NCBI RefSeq assembly: GCF_009811555.1
Contig: NZ_BLIN01000006.1
Coordinates: 1-6,217, forward strand
Source: Streptomyces caniferus
Lineage (GTDB): Bacteria > Actinomycetota > Actinomycetes > Streptomycetales > Streptomycetaceae
Direction: 5' to 3'
Length of the DNA: 6,217 bases
Positions 1-5,623 of this stretch are shown here, piece after piece. Under the pieces are notes generated by a model. That model saw only the letters and a program-made list of their open reading frames with translations, was not told the origin of the DNA and made no database searches. Position numbers and translations under genes: made by a program. Each line of letters starts with the position of its first letter. The first letter of the stretch is position 1.

Positions 1-274
1 GGCGCCGAGTTCGCGGCAGGAGCCCGAACATGCGAGCACATCCTGGAGAGTCGGCCCGGACGCCACAAGCCAATACTGGACCGACGCCTCCACCGGATAC
101 GTCGCTGACTGCCAGTGCCCCATCTCCGACTGGCGAAGAGGCGCTGGGACGCTTTCTTGTCGCAGACGCCGTTTGACCGGTCGGACGTGAGGCGTGCTGA
201 GCCGGGATGGTAGTTGCCACCACTGCTGGCATGCAGGTGTTTTCCGTAGATGAGCCAGGGTCAATACAGGGAGA
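1..274. other. Left flank with no recognisable gene; possible coding remnant
   Basis: No convincing gene is visible. Frame 2 of the plus strand stays open from the window edge to a TGA at 188-190. Around positions 60-130 it uses mostly C/G-ending codons, reading ...QYWTDASTGYVADCQC..., which could be the tail of a gene starting outside the window or a decayed fragment. Frame 3 is also open, to 175-177, so the reading frame is not certain. I recognise no family and no RNA gene here. If the repeats from 275 onward mark a transposon end, this stretch is the insertion target. Confidence 0.3.
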
Positions 275-302
275 TGTCAGCGGGGTGGGGTGCTGACAGC
301 GG
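275..302. repeat. Inverted repeat and TGNCAGCGG direct repeat at the putative transposon end
   Basis: TGTCAGC (275-281) and GCTGACA (292-298) form a perfect 7-bp inverted pair around a 10-nt G-rich spacer. Read another way, TGTCAGCGG (275-283) and TGACAGCGG (294-302) are direct repeats 19 bp apart. Tn5053/Tn402-family ends begin with 5'-TGTCA, so 275 is a reasonable candidate for the outermost base. The assignment as a transposon end is inference. Confidence 0.45.
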
Positions 303-327
303 TCCACGGGGCCGGGTCGTGGAACTG

Positions 328-371
328 GTTGCTGTCATGGGGTGACCGGGTGGCTGTCACGGTGTGGTGAG
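328..371. repeat. Two 22-bp-period direct repeats, probable transposase-binding sites
   Basis: GCTGTCA occurs at 331-337 and again at 353-359. The longer consensus GGTKGCTGTCAYGGKGTG matches at 15 of 18 positions in copies starting at 328 and 350. The spacing is about two helical turns, as for arrays of TnsB/TniA-type binding sites. The core matches the TGTCA and TGACAGC motifs at 275-300. A further 11-mer, GGGTGACCGGG, occurs at 340-350 and 418-428, so the array may reach about 430. The sites sit directly upstream of the first gene, so binding there could also repress the operon, as known for Tn7. Confidence 0.5.
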
Positions 372-446
372 CAGGTCGCGGTCCAGCTGTGTTGGGTTTG
401 CCTGTTTCTGTACGGGTGGGTGACCGGGGCGGGTGGGGTTGGCCGT

Positions 447-1928
447 GTGACGGTTTTACAGACCCCGGTGGGGGAGGCGGTGCAGGGTCCGGCTGGTTCG
501 GCGGACGCCGGGCGGGTGGAGCGGGCGGTGGTGGTGCGGCGGCTGCTGGCGGTGGACCGGGGTGAGGGCGGTCTGTCGTCGTTGCACGTGCGGATCGCGG
601 CCGGGTTGGCGGGGGTAACGGAGCGGACGGTGTGGCGGTGGCTGGCCGAGGGACGCGAGGGGCGGGTGGAGGCGCGGCCGCGGCAGGGCGGGTTCGTGGT
701 GGGCGACGCCTTGTGGGAGGTGCTCACCCAGGCCGGCGGGAACGTCGCCGAGCTGCGCCGCAGGATGCTCCGGGCGCAGGACGAGGGCGTGCTGGAGCAC
801 TGGGAGGCGGAGTTTGTGCCGTCTTTGGCGACGCTGCACCGTGCGGTGAAGGACGAGCTGCGGGCGGGCCGGGTGCTTCAGGTCGCCCGCGCGGCGTCGG
901 GCCGGGTGGAGCCGAGCCGGTACGACCGGGCACCGGCCGAACTCGGCTTCGTAGATGGTGCGAACGGTCCGCCGGTCGTGGACGGCCCGGACGCCATGCC
1001 GTCCGGTACGGGTGGTGAGGAACGGCCCGGCGCGGTGAAGACCGCTTCGCGTACCCGGGTGTCCGGTGGGGTGCGCCTGTACGCGCCGGGGGCGCGGTCG
1101 GTGTCCACGCGGCAGGTGGCCGGGGTGGTGGAGGCGGTGGGGCACACGGTCGCCGCGCGGGGGATCGGCTGCGTGTACGGGGACACGGGGCTGGGGAAGA
1201 CGGTCGCGGTCGAGCAGGCTCTGCATCTGCTGCCCGGTCGGGTGCCGGTGTGGCGGGCGGTGGTGGGGGTCAGGCCCGGCCTGCCGCAGGTGCGGGCCGC
1301 GTTGTGCGAGGCACTGAGGCTGCCGTCGGGGTCCCTGACCCACCGTGCCGGACCGGCCGACCAGGCACTGGCGGAGGCGCTGGCCGAGCCGGGTGTGCTG
1401 TTCCTCGACAACGCGCAGCGTCTGTCACCGCCGGTGCTGGACTACCTGCGGCAGCTGTGGGACTCGCCGGGCTGTGCGGCCGCCTTGGTCTTGTGCGGGG
1501 CGGGCAGTGAGCGGGCGCTGGCCCGGGCAGCGGCGATGCGTTCCCGGGTCCTGACCTGGCACCAGGTCAGCCGCCTCGACACGGAGGACGTGCCGCAGAC
1601 GCTGGGTCTGTTCCACCCGGTGTGGGAGGACGCGGACCCGGTCGACCTGGGGCGGGCGGATGAGCAGACCGCCCGCGGCAACTTCCGTACCTGGGCGAAG
1701 ATCACCTCGCATGTCTGCGCAGCCCGGGGCCGTGACCCCGGTGCGGTGTGGGGCGGGAGGCGATCGACCAGGCCTGCGCCCGGCTCGGCCCGTACCCATG
1801 ACGGCCCTCTCACGTGCCCGGGGCACACCGGTTCCGACGGCAGAGAGCCTCATCCCGTTCGGCGAGGAGGGAAACAGCGCGATGACGGACAACGGACCGC
1901 AGGACACCAACGGTGGCCACGACGTTGA
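447..1928 (+). CDS. HTH-AAA ATPase fusion, TnsC/TniB-like (C terminus frameshifted)
   Basis: The product joins a DNA-binding module to an AAA ATPase. Residues about 43-68 form a helix-turn-helix with SERTVWRWLAE-type sequence (here TERTVWRWLAEG), the same module as in the downstream transposase. Residues about 130-150 (VPSLATLHRAV) match the segment that precedes the catalytic core in such transposases, but no DDE domain follows. After a ~75-residue linker comes the ATPase: Walker A GDTGLGKT (245-252), Walker B FLDNAQ with Asn322 where Glu is usual, and LFHPVW...GNFRTWAKITSH near the end, which closely matches the ATPase at 3699-4442. I chose GTG 447 because 342-446 looks like transposon-end DNA; an in-frame GTG at 342 would give 528 residues. 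The last ~60 codons (from about 1746) look out of frame, because the other frame restores a family-like C terminus ending at 1801. The role is inferred: target selection or regulation of transposition. It may instead be a deletion relic of a second element. Confidence 0.7.
   Translation: MTVLQTPVGEAVQGPAGSADAGRVERAVVVRRLLAVDRGEGGLSSLHVRIAAGLAGVTERTVWRWLAEGREGRVEARPRQGGFVVGDALWEVLTQAGGNVAELRRRMLRAQDEGVLEHWEAEFVPSLATLHRAVKDELRAGRVLQVARAASGRVEPSRYDRAPAELGFVDGANGPPVVDGPDAMPSGTGGEERPGAVKTASRTRVSGGVRLYAPGARSVSTRQVAGVVEAVGHTVAARGIGCVYGDTGLGKTVAVEQALHLLPGRVPVWRAVVGVRPGLPQVRAALCEALRLPSGSLTHRAGPADQALAEALAEPGVLFLDNAQRLSPPVLDYLRQLWDSPGCAAALVLCGAGSERALARAAAMRSRVLTWHQVSRLDTEDVPQTLGLFHPVWEDADPVDLGRADEQTARGNFRTWAKITSHVCAARGRDPGAVWGGRRSTRPAPGSARTHDGPLTCPGHTGSDGREPHPVRRGGKQRDDGQRTAGHQRWPRR
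1743..1801 (+). other. Probable 1-nt deletion and original C terminus of the HTH-ATPase gene
   Basis: Up to about 1746 the gene reads in frame 3 (...GRDPGA). From GTG 1748-1750, frame 2 reads VGREAIDQACARLGPYP and stops at TGA 1799-1801. This parallels the end of the ATPase at 3699-4442 (ARVDQELLRRAFSRLA). Adding one base near 1746-1747 would give GARVGREAIDQ... and a ~451-residue protein, leaving an 80-bp gap before the next start. As written, the frame runs to 1928, 47 bp past the next gene's start at 1882. The lesion could be real or a sequencing error. Confidence 0.6.
1814..1826. repeat. Short palindrome between genes 1 and 2
   Basis: GTGCCCGGGGCAC has 6-bp arms (GTGCCC/GGGCAC) around one central G. 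It lies just after the restored stop of the first gene and before the transposase ribosome-binding site. It could be an operator half-site pair or chance in GC-rich DNA. With a 1-nt centre and no T-run it does not look like a terminator. Confidence 0.2.
1864..1871 (+). promoter_or_regulatory. Strong ribosome-binding site for the transposase
   Basis: GAGGAGGG lies 10 bases upstream of ATG 1882. It decides the start against longer in-frame extensions reaching back to about 1660, and it is the strongest Shine-Dalgarno sequence in the window. Confidence 0.7.
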
Positions 1929-2424
1929 CGCGGGAGGGCAGTGGCTGCCACCGCCGGGGAATCCGGCCGGTGTGCTCGGGAAGCAGTCGCTGGTTGCACT
2001 GCGGGCGCCCGCAGTGCGTCGCCTGCTGGCGCTGCGGGCCCGGGGCGGTCTTTCGCGGCAGCACGTGCGGCTGGCGAGGGAGTGCCTGGGGGCATCGGAG
2101 CGCACTGTGTGGCGGTGGCTGGCCGAGGCATCCCAGAGCCCGGCGGCGGCTGCGCATCCCGGAGCCCGCCGCACCGGCCGGTTCGAGATCACCGCGGAGA
2201 TCCGGGTGCTGCTGGCGTACTGGCATGGCAACGCTTCCGCAGTCCACCGCCAGCTCATGGAGCGCGCCGCAGCCGAGGCCGGAGGTGTACGCGCGCAAAC
2301 GTCCGGCACTGCCGCGCCCGTCCCGCCGGACATCGTGGCTGTTCCGGGTGGGGCAGCCCTGTCGCAGGTGCCGCTGCTGGATCCGCTCCCGTCCCTGTCG
2401 ACGTTCCTGCGCGCTGCGCCGTGA
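1882..2424 (+). CDS. N-terminal DNA-binding part of the transposase (180 residues as read)
   Basis: This is what would be made if the TGA at 2422 is obeyed: a 180-residue protein holding only the end-binding HTH module and ending ...TFLRAAP. ATG 1882 has a strong Shine-Dalgarno sequence. Such a fragment could still bind transposon ends and act as a dominant repressor of transposition, but that is inference. The HTH recognition segment is shared with the gene upstream; 22 consecutive bases are identical (630-651 and 2107-2128). Confidence 0.5.
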   Translation: MTDNGPQDTNGGHDVDAGGQWLPPPGNPAGVLGKQSLVALRAPAVRRLLALRARGGLSRQHVRLARECLGASERTVWRWLAEASQSPAAAAHPGARRTGRFEITAEIRVLLAYWHGNASAVHRQLMERAAAEAGGVRAQTSGTAAPVPPDIVAVPGGAALSQVPLLDPLPSLSTFLRAAP

Positions 2425-2437
2425 CCTGACGGCGGGG
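2410..2437 (+). other. Paired deletions creating TGA 2422-2424 in the transposase
   Basis: Frame 1 reads TFLRAAP then stop, whereas frame 2 across 2411-2437 reads ALRRDLTAG, the sequence expected between TFLR and GERAGLATGPEAA, which resumes in frame 1. A 2-nt loss in the alternating GC run near 2410-2414 and a 1-nt loss in the G run at 2434-2437 explain this. Together they remove three bases, restore the frame and leave a stop between them. Both sites are slippage-prone, so replication slippage or sequencing error are both plausible. Confidence 0.6.
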
Positions 2438-2484
2438 AGCGCGCCGGTCTCGCCACCGGACCGGAGGCAGCACGCGCCCATGAC

Positions 2485-3702
2485 GTGTTCGGCAACCGGC
2501 CGGCGTCATGGCGCAACTACGCCTGGGAGACCGACCACGTCCAGGCCCCGCTGCTGGTCGACGCCGACGGCGACCTGGTGCGCCCGTGGATCACCTGGTT
2601 CATCGACACCGCCACCAAGGTCATCACCGGTACCGCTGTCACCCCGGGCCATCCCTCCCGCGCGTCGGTACTGGCCGCCTTGCGCGCCGCAGTGGTGCGG
2701 GATGAGCCCTACGGCCCGGCCGGGGGAGTGCCGGAGCTGGTGAGGGTGGACCGGGGCAAGGACTTCCTGTCGGCCGCCGTTACCACCGCGCTCGGCGCGA
2801 TGGGCGTGACGGTCAAGGATCTGCCCGCTTACAGCCCGCACCTGAAGGGCACGGTGGAGAGCCTCAACCGGGCTGCGGACCGGATGCTGTTCGCCGCCCT
2901 GCCCGGCTACACCGCCGGGCCCACCGGGCCCCGCTCGGAGCGGCGCGGACGTACCGCAGGGGCGGTGTCCGCCCTGTCGTTCCAGGACTTCACCGCGGAG
3001 GTCCTGGCGTGGATGAACTGGTGGAACACTGCGCATCGCCCGAAAGCCCTGTCGGGCCGCACGCCACTGGAGGCGTGGCAGGCCGATCCGACCCCTGTCA
3101 CCGACATCCCCGCCGCCGACCTGTGGGCCTTTACCCTCAAGGACGACGGCCGGCCCCGAAAGCTGACCAGCCACGGCGTGAGCTGGCGCGGCCGCACCTA
3201 CACCGCCGCGTGGATGACCGGCCAGGCCGGCCGCAAGGTCCGCGTGCGCTACATGCCGCACCACGACCACGAGATCGAGGTCTGCGACGCCCGAAGCCGC
3301 CACCTCGGCCCGGCGCACCTCGCGGACGCGGCCACCCCCGAGCAACTGCAGGCGCTGCGCGAGGCACGTGCGGAGCGCGCCCGGCGCCTGCGCGCCGACG
3401 CGAAGGCCGCCGAACGCCTGCGCCGCCAGCGATTCGCCCCCACCACCAGCGCGGAGCCCGCCCAGCGGCTGGGAGCCGTCACGGCCGCCCAGGCCGACCG
3501 TGAACTCGCCGCCGCCGACTACACCGACGTCGCACGGCTGGCACTGCCCGACCTGATCCCGCCCGCCCCGCCTCCAGCGCACTGGCGCACCCCGCCCGCC
3601 CTCGCTGCCGGCACCGCGTCACCTCCACCCGTCCCCGCTCCAGCCGAGCCAGCGGACACCCTGCCGGAGCCCGGCACCCACCCCGCAGGAGACGCCTCGT
3701 GA
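2485..3702 (+). CDS. Catalytic and C-terminal part of the DDE transposase
   Basis: This is the uninterrupted downstream part, open from just after the TGA at 2422 and with a possible GTG start at 2485. It contains the whole catalytic core (Asp codon 2533-2535, Asp codon 2749-2751, Glu codon 2857-2859), the Mu-type C-terminal region and the proline-rich tail. No Shine-Dalgarno sequence precedes GTG 2485, so independent start is doubtful, and a protein made from here would lack the end-binding domains. In TnsB-type proteins the C-terminal tail contacts the ATPase partner; the tail here probably does the same for the product of 3699-4442 (inference). If translation stops at 2424, coupling to the next gene would also be weakened. 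Confidence 0.6.
   Translation: MFGNRPASWRNYAWETDHVQAPLLVDADGDLVRPWITWFIDTATKVITGTAVTPGHPSRASVLAALRAAVVRDEPYGPAGGVPELVRVDRGKDFLSAAVTTALGAMGVTVKDLPAYSPHLKGTVESLNRAADRMLFAALPGYTAGPTGPRSERRGRTAGAVSALSFQDFTAEVLAWMNWWNTAHRPKALSGRTPLEAWQADPTPVTDIPAADLWAFTLKDDGRPRKLTSHGVSWRGRTYTAAWMTGQAGRKVRVRYMPHHDHEIEVCDARSRHLGPAHLADAATPEQLQALREARAERARRLRADAKAAERLRRQRFAPTTSAEPAQRLGAVTAAQADRELAAADYTDVARLALPDLIPPAPPPAHWRTPPALAAGTASPPPVPAPAEPADTLPEPGTHPAGDAS
3687..3692 (+). promoter_or_regulatory. Ribosome-binding site for the TnsC-like ATPase
   Basis: AGGAGA lies 6 bases before GTG 3699, inside the last codons of the transposase. The GTG overlaps the transposase TGA (3700-3702) as GTGA, so translation of the two genes is probably coupled. 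Confidence 0.7.
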
Positions 3703-4442
3703 CCGCGGCCACTTACCAGTACGTCGACCTGCCCGATGCGTCCGTGGTCACCACCCGGGCCCTGCTCACCGCCCGGGAGAACATCGCCGACACCGTCGCC
3801 GCGCGCGCCATGATGTGCATCCACGGTGGCGCCGGCTTTGGCAAGACTCTCGCGGTCAACACGTGCCTGCACGAACTCGAACCCGTAGAGGACGTCCGAC
3901 GGGTCACCTTCCGGGCCCGTCCCACGGCCCGCGCGGTGCGCTACGAGCTGTTCACCGCTCTCGATCTGGCCGGTGAACCGCCGCGCCACCCCAGCGAGTT
4001 CGACCGGCTGCTGAAGACGGCCCTGGCCGAGCGCCCCCGCACGTTCCTCGTGGACGAGGCCCAGTGGCTCAACGGGGAGGCGTTCGAATACTTCCGCTAC
4101 CTGTGGGACGAACCCGCCACTCAGCTCGCGGTCATCTTCGTCGGCGGGGAGGGCTGCCACACCGTGCTGCGCCGTGAACCGATGCTCTCCTCCCGCATCT
4201 TCATCTGGCAGCACTTCACCCGACTTACCCCCAGCGAGGTCCTCGACGTCATCCCTCTGTTCCACCCGGTCTGGGCCGACGCTGATCCTGAGGACATCAC
4301 CTTCGCCGACAGCCACGCCGCGCACGGCAACTTCCGCGCCTGGGCCCAGCTGACCGCCCACACCCGCACCGCACTGGCCCGCACCGGCCGCGCCCGCGTC
4401 GACCAGGAGCTGCTGCGTCGGGCCTTCAGCCGCCTCGCCTGA
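3699..4442 (+). CDS. TnsC/TniB-like AAA ATPase, transposition target selector
   Basis: This 247-residue AAA ATPase would bind target DNA, recruit and activate the DDE transposase, and take part in target immunity. Visible motifs: Walker A GGAGFGKT (43-50), Walker B TFLVDEAQ with Asp119-Glu120, a sensor-1-like VIFVGGEG strand, an SSR arginine near the MLSSRIFIW segment, and the C-terminal LFHPVWADADP...GNFRAWAQLTAH block shared with the upstream fusion. It has all the residues needed for ATP binding and hydrolysis, and no frameshift. The length is near that of compact TniB/MuB/short TnsC proteins and far below the ~555 residues of Tn7 TnsC. It overlaps the transposase gene by 4 nt and is followed 13 nt later by the next gene. 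GTG 3699 is chosen for its ribosome-binding site and overlap. TniB is the closest family name, but I cannot assign a formal symbol. Confidence 0.85.
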   Translation: MTAATYQYVDLPDASVVTTRALLTARENIADTVAARAMMCIHGGAGFGKTLAVNTCLHELEPVEDVRRVTFRARPTARAVRYELFTALDLAGEPPRHPSEFDRLLKTALAERPRTFLVDEAQWLNGEAFEYFRYLWDEPATQLAVIFVGGEGCHTVLRREPMLSSRIFIWQHFTRLTPSEVLDVIPLFHPVWADADPEDITFADSHAAHGNFRAWAQLTAHTRTALARTGRARVDQELLRRAFSRLA

Positions 4443-4455
4443 CCACCACACCGCC

Positions 4456-5592
4456 ATGCCCATGCCTCTCGCTGCGCCCCGGCCTATCGCTGTGGTCATC
4501 GACCGCCATGACGACGCGATCCACACGCACACCGCCCTGGCCGCCCACCATCCGCCGTCCGGCCGGATCACCCTGCACCCCGGCCCGGGCACCACCAGCG
4601 AAACCGGCCTCGCCCACGACCTTCTCGTCGCCCTGGGCAAACCGCCCCTGCTCCCGGGCCGCTTTCCCGGCGGCCGTCAGCCCGCCTGGGAAGCCGCTGC
4701 CGCCTGGATGACCGCCCTTCCCATCACCCGGCTGACCGTCCTGCGCGCCCACCGCCTCACCGCCCGCCGCACGATGCGCCTGCTACAGCTACATGCCCTC
4801 ACCGGTATCCACCTGACCTTGGTCTGCCACCGCCCTCACCTTCCCGCCGCTCTGCACCAGGCCCTGCGGACGGCCGACTACGCCCTCACCGCCGACTTCG
4901 AGGCAGCCCGCCGCCACTACTACGGCATGCCTATCACCGAACCCCCGCCGGCAGACGAACCCGCCGGGCCGGCAGACGAACCCGCCGGGCCGGCAGACCG
5001 CTGGCTCACCCTGCCCGCACTGGACCGCCTCGTCTCCTACGACAGCCCCAGCCCCTGCGCCGCCCCGTGCACGCCGCCCCCGATCGTCTTCCGGCACCGC
5101 CCACCGCCCGCTCCGCTCACCGCGCACATCGCCCAGCAGGTCGCCCACCGGCTGCACGCGGCGACCGCACATCCCCGCCTCGCCGCGGCCGTCGCCGCCG
5201 CACTGACCACCGGCGCCTCCCTCCAGCAACCCGCCACCGCACGCCCCGGCGACTACGACGACGCCGCGGCCACGCTCGCCCTGCACGACCGAGCTCGCTA
5301 CACCGACGGCTGCGCCGCCTACCCCGTACCGCCCTGGGCGGGCGTCTTCCTGCGGGCTGCGGCCTGCTTCGCCCGGCTGGTATCCAGCGAGGAGCAGGAG
5401 CTGCTCGCCGCGCCAGGCGACCGTGGGCACCTGCTGCGCGTGGCGGAGACGGCCAGGCTGCGCCCGCCACAGCCGCCCGCGGCCCGCCGCAAAGGCCCGG
5501 TCGGCCGTGTGGAGTGGGACTGGCGCGAGCGGCAGGAAGCCGAGAGGTACGAAGCGACGCCGGCCAGCCGCGTCAGGACCTCGCGACGCTGA
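4456..5592 (+). CDS. Unknown protein with degenerate TnsC/AAA-like N-terminal region
   Basis: I do not recognise this 378-residue protein as a named family. Its first ~155 residues follow the ATPase fold order: a strand (IAVVID, 11-16), a helix with LAHDLLVALG (52-61) like the VRYELFTALD helix of the neighbour, LTVLRAHRL (93-101) where the neighbour has TFLVDEAQWL, then a helix and LTLVCHRPHL (120-129) where the neighbour has LAVIFVGGEG. Walker A is absent and both Walker B acids are replaced, so it should not hydrolyse ATP. A flexible ADEPAGP repeat (166-182) links to a Pro/Ala-rich C-terminal half without visible zinc-finger cysteines, HTH or membrane segment, so it is not a typical TniQ/TnsD. 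It starts 13 nt after the ATPase gene with no clear Shine-Dalgarno sequence (ATG 4456 or 4462), suggesting translational coupling. It may be an accessory targeting or regulatory subunit; this is inference. Confidence 0.6.
   Translation: MPMPLAAPRPIAVVIDRHDDAIHTHTALAAHHPPSGRITLHPGPGTTSETGLAHDLLVALGKPPLLPGRFPGGRQPAWEAAAAWMTALPITRLTVLRAHRLTARRTMRLLQLHALTGIHLTLVCHRPHLPAALHQALRTADYALTADFEAARRHYYGMPITEPPPADEPAGPADEPAGPADRWLTLPALDRLVSYDSPSPCAAPCTPPPIVFRHRPPPAPLTAHIAQQVAHRLHAATAHPRLAAAVAAALTTGASLQQPATARPGDYDDAAATLALHDRARYTDGCAAYPVPPWAGVFLRAAACFARLVSSEEQELLAAPGDRGHLLRVAETARLRPPQPPAARRKGPVGRVEWDWRERQEAERYEATPASRVRTSRR
4950..4998. repeat. 21-bp tandem repeat within the unknown gene
   Basis: Two exact 21-bp units (4950-4970 and 4971-4991) are followed by the first 7 bases of a third. 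In frame they encode ADEPAGP twice and then AD. Because the unit is a multiple of three, changes in copy number would alter linker length without breaking the gene. Confidence 0.85.
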
Positions 5593-5623
5593 ACCCCTGA
5601 CGCGGTCGCTCGAAGAATCAGCC

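Larger units (their letters stand above)
1882..3702 (+). pseudogene. TniA/TnsB-like DDE transposase (Mu-type), interrupted by an in-frame stop
   Basis: Read through the TGA at 2422-2424, this is a ~606-residue integrase/transposase that would bind the transposon ends and catalyse strand transfer. Domains in order: HTH (about 57-82, SERTVWRWLAEA), a second helical DNA-binding region (about 100-135), a PSLSTFLRA linker, the RNase H-fold catalytic core with Asp218 (ETDH), Asp290 (VRVDRGKDF) and Glu326 (KGTVESLNR), a Mu-type beta-barrel region (about 413-475), a basic helical region, and a proline-rich tail. Asp290 and Glu326 are 35 residues apart, the classic D,35,E spacing. The length suits the family. 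The gene leads the ATPase gene with overlapping stop and start codons. Frame and all three acidic residues are intact on both sides of the lesion, so the interruption looks recent, artefactual, or bypassed in some way. Confidence is high for the family and moderate for loss of function. Confidence 0.8.
275..5592 (+). mobile_element. Tn7/Tn5053/Mu-class transposon core (one end plus transposition genes)
   Basis: The region combines end-like repeats (TGTCA at 275 and related motifs to about 430), a DDE transposase with Mu-type C-terminal region, and an adjacent TnsC/TniB-like ATPase. That pairing defines elements of the Tn7, Tn5053/Tn402 and Mu group. As in Tn7, the transposition genes begin just inside one end and read inward. 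The opposite end, which should carry a TGACA-type inverted copy and a short target duplication, is not seen up to 6217, so the right limit given here is only the end of the last operon gene. No TnsA-like nuclease, TniQ or resolvase lies in the window. The transposase is interrupted, so the copy may be defective. Confidence 0.65.

Noticed and set aside
214..252. Promoter with TTGCCA at 214-219 and TAGATG at 247-252
   Set aside because: The spacing is 27 bases and other combinations fit no better. No promoter can be called upstream of the operon, although one is expected near 300-440.
2411..2437. Programmed ribosomal frameshift in the transposase
   Set aside because: Two opposite shifts within about 27 bases would be needed and no slippery site plus structure is apparent. 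Paired deletions or read errors are simpler.
1425..2516. Long minus-strand open frame of 363 codons, and other antisense frames such as 456-1343, 2506-3582 and 3519-4640
   Set aside because: They lie opposite recognised genes and are low-complexity Arg/Pro/Gly/Ala-rich translations without domains. Stops are rare in any frame of such GC-rich DNA.
4456..5592. TniQ/TnsD-type targeting protein
   Set aside because: The position in the operon fits, but the zinc-binding cysteine pattern and HTH typical of TniQ are not visible.
5593..5623. Terminator or transposon end between the operon and tpg
   Set aside because: Only a TCAGCC doublet (5618-5629) is seen, with no stable hairpin, T-run or TGACA-type motif related to 275-372.
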